Origin: Candidatus Aminicenantota bacterium
Lineage (GTDB): Bacteria > Acidobacteriota > Aminicenantia > Aminicenantales > Aminicenantaceae
Assembly: GCA_014727835.1 (NCBI GenBank)
Contig: WJMT01000041.1
Coordinates: forward strand, 1-64,000
Direction of reading: 5' to 3'
Length of the DNA: 64,000 nucleotides
A model generated the notes under the pieces. The model was not told where the DNA came from. It was given only the letters and a program-made list of their open reading frames with translations, and made no database searches. The translations under genes were made by a program, and so were the position numbers. Positions 45,239 through 54,205 of the stretch are shown here, one piece after another; within the stretch, counting starts at the first letter, position 1; every line of letters starts with the position of its first letter.

Positions 45239-46342
45239 TTGAAAGTAGCTGTTGATTGTTATGAAGTGACAGGACAATCAAAGGGTGTGGGAAGAGTGAT
45301 CCAAAACCTCCTTCTTTCTTTATGCCAGGAAGAAAAAGAACATATTTTTTTGGCGTATTCCCGGGAGAAAAACAAAGAATTTTCCAAATGCCCCAACATC
45401 AAGCAGTCCTGTTTTCCCAGGGACAAAGGATATTTCAGATGGCAGAACGGCCCTTTGTCAAAGGAATTGAAAAAAGAAAAGCCTGACCTTTTCATTGCTC
45501 CCAACTACACGCTTCCTCTTTTTATCAGATCAAAGTCCATCCTTTTTGAACATGATGTCTCTTTTGCCTCTCACCCAGAGTGGTATTCGAAAAAAGAAGT
45601 GCTGAAAAGAAAATATTTGGTGAAAAGGAGTCTCCAGAAGGCTTCACTGGTCATCACTTTATCAGAATTCTCCAAGCATGAAATCACTTCTCATTTTTTG
45701 GTGTCTCCTGAAACAATCAAAGTGATGCATCTGGGAGTGGAAAACAAATTCAGAGCCGCTGAAAGCACAGAGGTTTTGTCCTGGAAACGCAGAAACGGAT
45801 TGGAAGGGAAGCAGATCGTGGGATATCTCGGGTCCCTCTTCAACCGGAGAAACATCCCTCTCCTGGTTGAATCAGTAAGGCTTCTAAGAAGAGAATTTCC
45901 AGATGTGGTCCTCTCTATTGTGGGGGAAGACCTGAGTTATCCTCCGCAATCTCTGAATCAGATCCTAGAGGAGAAATGGATTTTTTGGGAAAAGAGAATC
46001 CCTGAGTCTGAACTCCCCCTCTACTTATCTTCACTGGACGTGTTTGCCTATCTGTCTGAATATGAAGGCTTTGGCCTTCCTCCTCTTGAAGCTTTGGCTT
46101 GTGGAACGGTCCCTGTTCTGTTCAAGAAGGGGGCTTTAGAGGAGGTCTACTCTGGGATTTCCGTGATGGTGGATCGATTGGAAACAGACCTTGTTAAGAA
46201 AGCCTTGAGAAAAGCACTGATGGATCAAAGCAGAGTCGATTCCATAATGAACCGGTTTGAATTGGAAAAAGACCATTTTTCCTGGAAACGGGTTGCTCGA
46301 GAGTTCAAAACTTATATGCAAGAGGTCGCCTGTGAAGACTAA
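45239..46342 (+). CDS. Glycosyltransferase family 4 protein
   Basis: 367 residues, GT-B fold closely similar in plan to the preceding gene: VDCYEVTGQSKGVGRVIQNL, VGYLGSLFNRRNIPLLVESV, and YLSEYEGFGLPPLEALACGTVPV. Start taken at TTG 45239 (AAGG about 12 nt upstream is a weak site), 31 bp after the previous gene. The short AYLSEYEG signature and the GVGR loop suggest a mannosyl- or related transferase, but this is guesswork. Confidence 0.88.
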   Translation: MKVAVDCYEVTGQSKGVGRVIQNLLLSLCQEEKEHIFLAYSREKNKEFSKCPNIKQSCFPRDKGYFRWQNGPLSKELKKEKPDLFIAPNYTLPLFIRSKSILFEHDVSFASHPEWYSKKEVLKRKYLVKRSLQKASLVITLSEFSKHEITSHFLVSPETIKVMHLGVENKFRAAESTEVLSWKRRNGLEGKQIVGYLGSLFNRRNIPLLVESVRLLRREFPDVVLSIVGEDLSYPPQSLNQILEEKWIFWEKRIPESELPLYLSSLDVFAYLSEYEGFGLPPLEALACGTVPVLFKKGALEEVYSGISVMVDRLETDLVKKALRKALMDQSRVDSIMNRFELEKDHFSWKRVAREFKTYMQEVACED

Positions 46343-47249
46343 TCCCAGCACAGAACTGCCCACTCCCAAAGGTGACAGAGACCTCTCTGTCATCCTGGTT
46401 AATTATAACGGAAAAGACATCATTGAAAGATGTTTGGATTCGATCCTGGAAAATGTTCAGGAAATCAATCATGAAGTCATTGTGGTGGACAATCATTCCA
46501 CTGATGGCAGTGAGGCACTCATACAGAACAATTATTCTCAAATCCGTTTGTTGTGCAATTCAGATAATCTGGGTTTCTCAAAAGCCAACAACCAAGGTAT
46601 TAAAGCCAGCCAAGGACATTACATACTCATACTAAACACAGATACTTATGTGCCCTCCCATTCCATCAAGGCGCTTTTAAAATTGATGAAACAAAATTCT
46701 GAAGTGGGAGCTGTGGGCCCGGCACTACTCAGAGGAGAACAGGATTATCAGATCTCGTTTGGAGGAAAGGTCAGCTTTTTTTCCGAATGTGCCAAAAAAC
46801 TTTTCTTAAATCATTATTACAGACTTAAGCTCAGGAAAGACCTTTCAGAAAGAGATGTCACTTGGCTGAGCGGTGCCTGCTTAATGACCCGGAGAGACAT
46901 CCTGGAATCCGTGGGGATGTTTGATGAACGATTTTTTTTGTATTTTGAAGATATAGACCTGTGCATGAGAATCAAGGAACAGGGATGGAGATTGGTGTAT
47001 TTTCCGGCTGCTAAGATCTTTCACAGAGGAGGAGCAAGCACGGAACTGAACAAACTGGACAGCCGGTATCATTATAGAAAGAGCCAGATCTATTTCTATT
47101 CAAAGCACAGCAGTTCATTATCTTGTGTTTTTCTCAAATTGTATTTGAGCGTCCACTTTGTTTTGGGCGTCTTTCAGGGGATTTTGGGAAAGAAAGATGA
47201 CCTGAAAAGAAGGATTCGGTTTTTTAGATTATTGGGTTTCAAAGGATGA
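46332..47249 (+). CDS. Glycosyltransferase family 2 protein
   Basis: 305 residues, GT-A fold: LSVILVNYNGKDIIERCLDS, EVIVVDNHSTDGSE, GFSKANNQGIKAS, LILNTDTYV (DxD-type metal site), and the WLSGACLMTRRDILESVG/FDERFFLYFEDIDLC acceptor region of rhamnosyltransferase-like members. GTG at 46332 (AAGAGG 6 nt upstream) overlaps the previous gene by 11 bp. Overlaps the next gene by 4 bp. Confidence 0.9.
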   Translation: MKTNPSTELPTPKGDRDLSVILVNYNGKDIIERCLDSILENVQEINHEVIVVDNHSTDGSEALIQNNYSQIRLLCNSDNLGFSKANNQGIKASQGHYILILNTDTYVPSHSIKALLKLMKQNSEVGAVGPALLRGEQDYQISFGGKVSFFSECAKKLFLNHYYRLKLRKDLSERDVTWLSGACLMTRRDILESVGMFDERFFLYFEDIDLCMRIKEQGWRLVYFPAAKIFHRGGASTELNKLDSRYHYRKSQIYFYSKHSSSLSCVFLKLYLSVHFVLGVFQGILGKKDDLKRRIRFFRLLGFKG

Positions 47250-48409
47250 GAACAATAAAAGTCTTGGAGGTCATTGATAAGACCTTTCTTGGAGGGGGGC
47301 AGAAAAACCTTATCAGTTTGGTTGAAAACCTGGATAAAGAAACATTCGATGTCTCTGTTTGTTCCAATCCCAAGGGCCGTTTAGTGAATAAACTAGAGAT
47401 AAAAAATATCCGTCATTTCCCAGTTTTTATGAGCAAGCGCTTCAGCCTAAAGCCGGTAAGAGAGATCCAAGAAGTGCTGAGGAGAAACAAGATAGATATT
47501 ATCCACACTCATGGAGGAATAGCTGGTTTTTATGGAAGATGGGCTGCCCGCAGATTCAAACACTGCGCGGTTGTCCATACTTTGCATGGGATCCATTACC
47601 TCAATTATAGAAATGCACTGCTCAAGTCAATGTATGTGTGGATCGAGCGGATTTTTTCAAAATTCACGCATGCAGTGATATTTGTCTCCCATGCTGATAA
47701 AAACAAAGGAGTGAAATACAAGCTGGCATCAAAGGAGAAAAGCAAACTCATAGAGAACGGGATTGATTTTACAGGAATTCCCCAAACAAAAAGCAAAACA
47801 AAGAATTCAGAAAGGAAAAACAGCGTTCCTGTTATTGGAACTGTGGCCAGACTGCATAGGCAGAAAAACATCTCATTGCTGCTCCAGGCAGGTGCCCGGA
47901 TCAAAAATCAGTGTCCTGAGTTGAAAGTGTATGTGGTGGGGGATGGCCCTCTTCGGAAAAAATTAGAAAAGCAAAACAAAAAACTCGGGACTCAAGAGGT
48001 CATCAGTTTTCTCGGGGAAAGAGAGGATGCAAGAAGGATCATGTCTGAATTTGACATCTTTGTGCTTCCTTCTTTATGGGAAGGGCTTCCCTATGTTTTA
48101 TTGGAGGCGGCTGCTCTTAAGAAACCTGTTATAGGAACCCATGTGGATGGAATCAAAGAGATGATCACACATGAAAAAACAGGACTCCTCGTATCTCCTG
48201 AAAAATCCGACGAATTGGCTGAGGCGGTCCTGAGACTGGTGAACGATAGAAAGCAAGCTGAAAAATTAGGGGCTGCCTTTTACCAGAGTGCCCAAAGAAA
48301 ATATTCCATCTCCCGGATGGTGGGTAAAGTCCAGGATCTGTATGTTGATTTGTTCCGCGGAAGGTATGCGGGTCCAGCTCGAGAAATGACATTCAGCAAG
48401 AGGCGTTGA
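47246..48409 (+). CDS. Glycosyltransferase family 4 protein
   Basis: 387 residues, GT-B fold: VIDKTFLGGGQKNLISLVENL, IIHTHGGIAGFYGRWAAR, GTVARLHRQKNISLLLQA, VVGDGPLRKKLE and LPSLWEGLPYVLLEAAALKKPV. ATGA overlap with the GT2 gene. Its 3' end is followed by a separate consensus promoter, so the remaining two genes can be switched independently. Confidence 0.92.
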   Translation: MRTIKVLEVIDKTFLGGGQKNLISLVENLDKETFDVSVCSNPKGRLVNKLEIKNIRHFPVFMSKRFSLKPVREIQEVLRRNKIDIIHTHGGIAGFYGRWAARRFKHCAVVHTLHGIHYLNYRNALLKSMYVWIERIFSKFTHAVIFVSHADKNKGVKYKLASKEKSKLIENGIDFTGIPQTKSKTKNSERKNSVPVIGTVARLHRQKNISLLLQAGARIKNQCPELKVYVVGDGPLRKKLEKQNKKLGTQEVISFLGEREDARRIMSEFDIFVLPSLWEGLPYVLLEAAALKKPVIGTHVDGIKEMITHEKTGLLVSPEKSDELAEAVLRLVNDRKQAEKLGAAFYQSAQRKYSISRMVGKVQDLYVDLFRGRYAGPAREMTFSKRR

Positions 48410-48434
48410 CAATCAGCCCCCCCCTTCCTATAAT
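48406..48434 (+). promoter_or_regulatory. Perfect consensus promoter with a C8 run in its spacer
   Basis: -35 TTGACA (48406-48411), -10 TATAAT (48429-48434), spacer exactly 17 bp, of which 48417-48424 is eight C in a row. A change in C number would move the spacer away from 17 and weaken the promoter. The -10 ends 8 nt before ATG at 48443. Confidence 0.8.
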
Positions 48435-48442
48435 CAATTCCA

Positions 48443-49561
48443 ATGGATAATGTCAAAGTCGCACTGGTTCATGACTGGCTCACTGGAAGAAGAGGAGGAG
48501 AAAAAGTTTTAGAGGTCCTCTCTGAATTGTTCCCGGACGCTTCTCTATTCACTCTGGTTCATTTTCCGGGAACCCAGATCAAAGAACTTGAACAAAAACA
48601 GATCATCACCAGTTTTATCCAGAAAATGCCTTTTCTCAAAACAAAATACAGATCCTATCTCCCCTTATATCCCATTGCTTCCGAGCTTTTTGACCTCCAG
48701 GATTATGACTTGATCATATCCAGTTCGCACTGTGTGGCTAAAGGAATTATACCCAGACCTGATGCCCTTCATATCAGTTATGTTCATTCTCCCATGAGAT
48801 ATGCCTGGAATCAGTATTTTTCTTATTTTTCAGCTCATAGACTGAATGTTTTTTCCAGATTGTTGATTCCTCCCATCATGCATTGGTTGCGAATCTGGGA
48901 TGAATCTTCTTCACAGAGAGTGGATCACTTCATTGCCAATTCAAAGACAGTGGCCCAGAGAATCCGAAAGTATTACGGCAGGAATTCTGATGTGATCAAT
49001 CCCCCTGTCAACACGGATTTTTTCCAACCCGGCTCTCAGACCAAAGATTACTATCTGATTGTTTCAGCTCTGGTTCCTTACAAAAGAATTGACCTTGCTG
49101 TGGAAGCATTCAACCGGACCGGAGATATCCTTTATATTGTGGGAACAGGACCGGATAGAAAAAAATTGAAAAAAAAAGCCCGGGACAACATTCATTTTTT
49201 GGGGAAAGTTTCTGCCGAAGATCTTCTGAGAGTTTACCAGCAGGCCAAAGCGCTGATCATACCCGGGGAAGAGGACTTTGGGATCAATTCACTTGAAGCT
49301 CAGTCATGTGGAGTTCCAGTTATTGCTTTTGGTCGGGGAGGAGCTACAGAAACCGTTATTCCCGGATCAACCGGGTTGTTTTTCAGACAATTGAATGTGA
49401 AAAGCCTGATGAGTGCTCTTGACAAGTTCAAGAAGTTGACATTTAATAAAACGGAGATAAGAAAAAACACTATCGGATATTCCAGGGTGAGATTTAAAAA
49501 GAGGATTTCTTCCTTCATCCAAGAGAAATGGAATGATCACCGAGAAAAAAACAAATCATGA
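48443..49561 (+). CDS. Glycosyltransferase family 4 protein
   Basis: 372 residues, GT-B fold: VALVHDWLTGRRGGEKVLEVL, SYVHSPMRYAWNQYF, NSKTVAQRIRKYYGR, VSALVPYKRIDLAVEAF, VGTGPDRKKL, and PGEEDFGINSLEAQSCGVPVIA. The VHSPMRYAW and PYKRIDLA pattern is typical of transferases beside polyprenyl sugar-phosphate transferases. No ribosome site; probably leaderless from the promoter at 48406. Overlaps the next gene by 4 bp. Confidence 0.92.
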   Translation: MDNVKVALVHDWLTGRRGGEKVLEVLSELFPDASLFTLVHFPGTQIKELEQKQIITSFIQKMPFLKTKYRSYLPLYPIASELFDLQDYDLIISSSHCVAKGIIPRPDALHISYVHSPMRYAWNQYFSYFSAHRLNVFSRLLIPPIMHWLRIWDESSSQRVDHFIANSKTVAQRIRKYYGRNSDVINPPVNTDFFQPGSQTKDYYLIVSALVPYKRIDLAVEAFNRTGDILYIVGTGPDRKKLKKKARDNIHFLGKVSAEDLLRVYQQAKALIIPGEEDFGINSLEAQSCGVPVIAFGRGGATETVIPGSTGLFFRQLNVKSLMSALDKFKKLTFNKTEIRKNTIGYSRVRFKKRISSFIQEKWNDHREKNKS

Positions 49562-51006
49562 TAAAAAAGCATAGAACCAGATTGATTGGCCTTTTTGTTT
49601 TCAGTGATATCATAGGAATTCTTATCTCATATTTTTATTCTTACGGATTCCGTTTTTATGGATATATCATCCCTGTCAATCCCATAAAGGGAATTCCGCC
49701 CATTAAATCCTATATTTTCATTTTCCCTTTATTTCTCATCATCCATATGGGCATATTTTTTGTTCAGGGATTTTACAGGACTCGCCTGAAAAGAACCGGG
49801 GTGGAAGATTTTTTCATGATCACGCTCAATACAGTGTTTACTGTCATTGTGGTGATGGGCTTTTTGAATTATCTCAATGCCTACAGTCAGGGGCCGGCTC
49901 CTCTGTTTCGGATCGATTTCAAATTGTCCCATGGTTTTCTGGGAGTCTATGTCATCAGTGTCATCTTTGTTCTGTCTTTTTTGAGAAACCAGATTTACTA
50001 TTTCATGAAAAGACGCTATGCCAGAGGATTGGACCTCCAGAGCGTATTGATTGTTGGAGCAGGAAAGATGGGGCAGACAATTGCCGAAAAATTGTCTGAA
50101 TACAAGGACCTGGGTTTTATAGTGAAAGGATTTCTGGATGATGAACGGAAAAAGGGAGAGTTCATTCCTGTAGGAGAAGGGATCGAGGTTTTGGGATCGG
50201 TCAAGGACTTGGAGGAGGTGATCCAAGAAAGGGGCATCTCTGATGTGTATGTGGCGCTTGATTTGAACAATTATCCTAAAATCTTGGATATATTGAAAAG
50301 CATCGACAAATACATGGTCAAAGTGAGGTTGATACCAGACCTGTTCCAACTCTTGACTCTCAAAGCAAGAATCGAAGATTTGGATGGATTTCCGGTTATC
50401 AGCATTGATGAGCCGCCTATGAGAGGTGTGATGCTGTTTGCTAAAAGGGCTATTGATGTGCTGGTATCCTTTGTTTTATTGATTGCATTGACTCCTGTAT
50501 TCGTGATAATCGCCATTCTGATCAAATTGGATTCCAGGGGGCCCATCCTGTATCATCAGGAAAGAGTGGGCCTGGATGGAAAAAAATTTGTGATGCATAA
50601 GTTTAGAACCATGGTCTCAGGAGCAGAGAAAAAAACAGGCCCTGTCATGTGCCGGCCTGATGATCCCAGAGTCACTCGTATTGGAAAACATTTGAGAAAA
50701 TTCAGTTTGGATGAACTGCCTCAAATCCTCAATGTCCTGTTGGGAGAGATGAGTCTCATTGGGCCCAGACCTGAAAGAGAGGTCTTCGTGGAAAATTTCA
50801 GGGAAAAAATGCCCAAGTATATGTTGAGGCACAAAGTCAAAGCAGGAATCACCGGATGGGCACAAGTTCATGGGTTGAGACAGAATACAGATTATGACAA
50901 ACGGCTTGAATATGACTTTTATTATATTCAGAATTGGTCGCTTCTTCTGGATATGAAAATATTTTGGAAGACAATACAAAGGGGATTTATAGATAAAAGA
51001 GCTTGA
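49558..51006 (+). CDS. Polyprenyl-phosphate sugar-1-phosphate transferase (WbaP/CpsE type)
   Basis: 482 residues. An N-terminal bundle of four or five membrane helices, a central CoA-binding-like/Rossmann segment (VLIVGAGKMGQTIAEKL; VKGFLDD), a further membrane helix (VLVSFVLLIALTPVFVIIAI), and the catalytic sugar transferase domain: GPILYHQERVGLDGKKF, MHKFRTM, KFSLDELPQILNVLLGEMSL, IGPRPE and KVKAGITGWAQVHGLR. It starts repeat-unit assembly on undecaprenyl phosphate at the inner membrane. Coupled to the GT before it (ATGA). Confidence 0.94.
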   Translation: MIKKHRTRLIGLFVFSDIIGILISYFYSYGFRFYGYIIPVNPIKGIPPIKSYIFIFPLFLIIHMGIFFVQGFYRTRLKRTGVEDFFMITLNTVFTVIVVMGFLNYLNAYSQGPAPLFRIDFKLSHGFLGVYVISVIFVLSFLRNQIYYFMKRRYARGLDLQSVLIVGAGKMGQTIAEKLSEYKDLGFIVKGFLDDERKKGEFIPVGEGIEVLGSVKDLEEVIQERGISDVYVALDLNNYPKILDILKSIDKYMVKVRLIPDLFQLLTLKARIEDLDGFPVISIDEPPMRGVMLFAKRAIDVLVSFVLLIALTPVFVIIAILIKLDSRGPILYHQERVGLDGKKFVMHKFRTMVSGAEKKTGPVMCRPDDPRVTRIGKHLRKFSLDELPQILNVLLGEMSLIGPRPEREVFVENFREKMPKYMLRHKVKAGITGWAQVHGLRQNTDYDKRLEYDFYYIQNWSLLLDMKIFWKTIQRGFIDKRA

Positions 51007-51019
51007 AAAACGAGCGGTT

Positions 51020-51622
51020 TTATTCCAGGCTTGTGTTTTGAGCTCTGGATTTGCTTTGGTGGATCCATTTGATTCCAATGTAAGTGTAATGGATCCCGGA
51101 GATGAGAGTTGTCACCAGAGTCAATACAAACAAAAGGTAGAGATATGCTGTTTCCAGCTGGATCAGATTAAAGAAAAGCACAACTAATGGAACAGCCATC
51201 TGAAAAACAGTGCTGGTTTTTCCGGAAAAAGTGGGAGGAAAATTTTTCCGACCTAAGGTTTTAAAAGCCGCCAGAGCACCCAGGACAATGTAGATGTCCC
51301 GTCCGATCACAGCTAGGGTCAACCAGAGGGGGATGACATTTGGAGTATTGAGGGAAGGGATGGAAAGAGCAACATATGATACGGTCATTAAAATTTTATC
51401 TCCGATGGGATCGAGCAGTGCACCGAGGTTTGATTTTTGATTGAAGATCCTTGCCACGGCTCCGTCAAAAAAGTCAGTGGAAATCGCGATGATGAAGATA
51501 AGGAAAGCTTCGCGTGTTTTCCCAGCCAGGATAAAGTAGAGGAAAAAAGGACTTAAAACCAAGCGAAAAAAGGATATGATATTGGGGGCGGTGATGATGG
51601 CGTGTTCTTTTTTGTTTTTCAC
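51020..51622 (-). CDS. pgsA: CDP-alcohol phosphatidyltransferase, probably PgsA
   Basis: 200 residues with several membrane helices. The CDP-alcohol motif D-G-x2-A-R-x8-G-x3-D-x3-D is complete: DFFDGAVARIF followed by LGALLDPIGDK. Probably makes phosphatidylglycerol phosphate from CDP-diacylglycerol and glycerol 3-phosphate. Starts 1 bp after the TPR-SLH gene and converges on the sugar transferase with a 13-bp gap, no terminator seen. Confidence 0.9.
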   Translation of the reverse strand: MKNKKEHAIITAPNIISFFRLVLSPFFLYFILAGKTREAFLIFIIAISTDFFDGAVARIFNQKSNLGALLDPIGDKILMTVSYVALSIPSLNTPNVIPLWLTLAVIGRDIYIVLGALAAFKTLGRKNFPPTFSGKTSTVFQMAVPLVVLFFNLIQLETAYLYLLFVLTLVTTLISGIHYTYIGIKWIHQSKSRAQNTSLE

Positions 51623-51623
51623 T

Positions 51624-52946
51624 TTATTTTATCAGGGAGAGCAAAGTATTGACAGCTTTGAGTGCATCCTGGCCTGATACAGGATTTTCAGGATTGAAAT
51701 TTCCTCCCATAGAGGTGTTGAGGATTCCATATGATAGTGCCATGATGATAGGCCTGTAGTAAAAATTATTCGGCGATACATCTGGGAGCTGTATGGATTG
51801 CGGGGGGATCTGTTGAATCAGAGAGTATCCGTTTTGCTTGAGGTGATTGATGAGCCGGAAGATGATTTCAGCTAACTGGGCTCGGGTCACTATGTTTTTG
51901 GGTTTGAATGTGTGGTTGGGATAGATATCCAGTATTTCCATGGAAGTCAGCTTGAGGATGTATTCGGAAGCCCAGGATGTTGAAATGTCTATGATTATAG
52001 GAGGCTCTGCACGCGTATCTGGCAGGTATTTCTGGAACTTCACTCCAATAAGGGCGGCCATGTCTTCATTGGTTGCCGTCTCACGGGAAGGAATGGAGTC
52101 ATATTGGCTGGGAAGCTCAAAAATCCCTAATCTGTTTTTCAACTGTTGGATGCGGTTTTCGATTTCTTGGTCTTCTGGACTTAATTTTTTCAAATCTTTA
52201 TAGGCTTCCAGGCTTCTCTTGAATTCTTCTTTGCGGAATAATGCATCAGCATATAATTTGAGGGCCTCTTTGTTTTCTGGCTTCTGGGACAGCAAAGTTT
52301 TGAGATGAATGAGAGCATTATCATATTTTCCCTCTTTGAGGTATAAATCGGCAAGTGCTGAGTGGGCTTCTTCTGAGTCAGGAGAATAATAAAGAGCTTT
52401 GAGATAAGCTCTTTCGCTGGCCTGAGTATTTCCCTGGTTCAGGTGGTCTTTGGCCTCCTGGAGGGTATCCATGGTTTTTTGTGTTTTGATTTGTTCGTAT
52501 CTGGATTTGGCCCATGTTTGATTGGGTTCCCTTTTCAGGACTTCCCTGTATTGGATAAAAGCGAGTTCATCTCTCTGTGTTTTCTGGTAGAGCTGGGCAA
52601 GGCCCAGATGTGTGAGAGCAATGTCCGGGCCTTGCTGGAGAGCTGTTTTGAAATATTGTTCGGCTCGCTGGAAATCATTGAGCAGAAAATAGGCATAGGC
52701 TGTAATGGTGTAATAAAAGGGATTTTCCGGGCTGACTTTTGAGACCTGGTTCAAAGCCCTTCGTCCGTCTCCTCTTTTGATGTCATTCCAGGCTTCTTCA
52801 ATAACAATCCGTTCATCGAGAGAAAGTTCTGATATTTTTGACTGGGGCAGTGTTCCAGTGGAGATTTGGGGGCTGGGGATTTGTTCTATGCGACAGGACC
52901 AAATCAATAACAGAGCTAATAATGAGATTAATATTATTTTTTTCAT
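51624..52946 (-). CDS. Lipoprotein with TPR repeats and a C-terminal SLH-type domain
   Basis: 440 residues. Signal peptide ending LLIWSC, a lipobox-like sequence. At least six TPR units (e.g. NPFYYTITAYAYFLLNDFQR; ALTHLGLAQLYQKTQRDEL; EEAHSALADLYLKEGKYDNA; EALKLYADALFRKEEFKRS). The C-terminal third contains S-layer-homology-like segments: ILDIYPNHTFKPKNIVTRAQ and LPDVSPNNFYYRPIIMALSYG followed by FNPENPVSGQDALKAVN. It may tether an envelope complex. One-base overlap with hflX (TAATG). Confidence 0.78.
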   Translation of the reverse strand: MKKIILISLLALLLIWSCRIEQIPSPQISTGTLPQSKISELSLDERIVIEEAWNDIKRGDGRRALNQVSKVSPENPFYYTITAYAYFLLNDFQRAEQYFKTALQQGPDIALTHLGLAQLYQKTQRDELAFIQYREVLKREPNQTWAKSRYEQIKTQKTMDTLQEAKDHLNQGNTQASERAYLKALYYSPDSEEAHSALADLYLKEGKYDNALIHLKTLLSQKPENKEALKLYADALFRKEEFKRSLEAYKDLKKLSPEDQEIENRIQQLKNRLGIFELPSQYDSIPSRETATNEDMAALIGVKFQKYLPDTRAEPPIIIDISTSWASEYILKLTSMEILDIYPNHTFKPKNIVTRAQLAEIIFRLINHLKQNGYSLIQQIPPQSIQLPDVSPNNFYYRPIIMALSYGILNTSMGGNFNPENPVSGQDALKAVNTLLSLIK

Positions 52947-54205
52947 TACTTTTGATCTCCTTTTTGTATAAAAGGTAAAAAATTCATCATTTTTTTGGGT
53001 TCAGCTAATATTTTCAAAAAAAAGCAGTCACGATGTTCTCTCTTTTTTAGCACAATTGACCATTTAGGGAAAGAATGAATTAAATTTTTTTTGGATTTTG
53101 GGAGGCGAAGCTCAAATGTCTGGAGGTCTTTGAAGATAATGGAGCTGATTTTTTCTTTCAGGCTATTGATTCCCAGGCCTTGTTTGGCAGAAATATAGGC
53201 AGAGTCTGAGTTCGATTCCCTATTTTTGGCCAGCAGTTCCTGTTTGTTATTAAGAAGATCGATCTTGTTATACACTTTGATCACAGGGATATCCTGTACA
53301 CCGATTTCAGCCAAAGTTTTTTCCACTGCAGTGATTTGTGAAGTCAAATACTCTGACGTGAAATCGATCACATGACAGATGCAGTCGGCTTGGTTCACTT
53401 CTTCCAGGGTCGCTTGAAAGGCGGTCTTCAGTTCAGATGGAAGATTTCGTATAAAACCGACAGTGTCGCTTAGAAAAAAGAAGCTCCCATCCGAAAGATT
53501 CACCCGTCGGATGACGGGATCAAGGGTGGCAAAGAGCTGTCTGGATACAAATTTGTTCTCATGAGTCAAAAGATTGAATAAGGTGGATTTTCCTGCGTTG
53601 GTGTATCCCACAATAGATGTGACAGGAATCGGTCCTTTGGACCGTCTTTGTCTTTGATTCCGCCTGCGCTTTTGGATTTTTCTGATATCATTGTTTATCT
53701 TGGCAATTCTGTCTTGAATCCGGCGGCGGTCTTCTTCTAATTTTTTTTCTCCGGGGCCTCTTGTTCCGATTCCTCCCCCCAATCGGGAAAGCGCTGTCCC
53801 TTTTCCCGTCAGCCGGGGCAGCATGTAATTGAGCTGCGCGAGTTCGACCTGGAGTTTTCCTTCATTGCTGTGTGCCCGCTGCGCGAATATATCAAGAATG
53901 AGCTGAGTGCGGTCAATGACTTTGCACTGGATTTTTTCCTCCAGAGCATGTTGCTGGACAGGAGATAAAGCTTGGTCAAAGACAATGAGATTGGCATTCA
54001 GTTGGTCCTTGAGTTTTTTGAGTTCTTCGGCCTTGCCTTCTCCTATAAAGAATTTGGGATTGATTTGGGGCTTGTGCTGTCTTTGTTTTTTGATGGTTTG
54101 AGCTCCGGCTGCTTTGACCAGTCCGCTGAGTTCTTTGAGAGATTCCTCAGATTTTGTTTTTTCCTTTTTGTTTTTGGATAAATTGATGATTATTGCTTTT
54201 TCCAT
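52946..54205 (-). CDS. hflX: GTPase HflX
   Basis: 419 residues. N-terminal HflX domain ([51 protein letters not shown]), a basic helical linker, then the G domain with G1 [10 protein letters not shown]3 [10 protein letters not shown] and G4 NKID. It rescues stalled or heat-damaged 70S ribosomes. Overlaps miaA by 16 bp, echoing the miaA-hflX linkage of other bacteria but without hfq between. Confidence 0.95.
   Translation of the reverse strand: MEKAIIINLSKNKKEKTKSEESLKELSGLVKAAGAQTIKKQRQHKPQINPKFFIGEGKAEELKKLKDQLNANLIVFDQALSPVQQHALEEKIQCKVIDRTQLILDIFAQRAHSNEGKLQVELAQLNYMLPRLTGKGTALSRLGGGIGTRGPGEKKLEEDRRRIQDRIAKINNDIRKIQKRRRNQRQRRSKGPIPVTSIVGYTNAGKSTLFNLLTHENKFVSRQLFATLDPVIRRVNLSDGSFFFLSDTVGFIRNLPSELKTAFQATLEEVNQADCICHVIDFTSEYLTSQITAVEKTLAEIGVQDIPVIKVYNKIDLLNNKQELLAKNRESNSDSAYISAKQGLGINSLKEKISSIIFKDLQTFELRLPKSKKNLIHSFPKWSIVLKKREHRDCFFLKILAEPKKMMNFLPFIQKGDQK

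Noticed and set aside
44634..49380. Similarity among the glycosyltransferases considered as a recent tandem duplication
   Set aside because: They share only the general GT4 motifs; flanking sequences and lengths differ clearly, so no recent duplication is visible.
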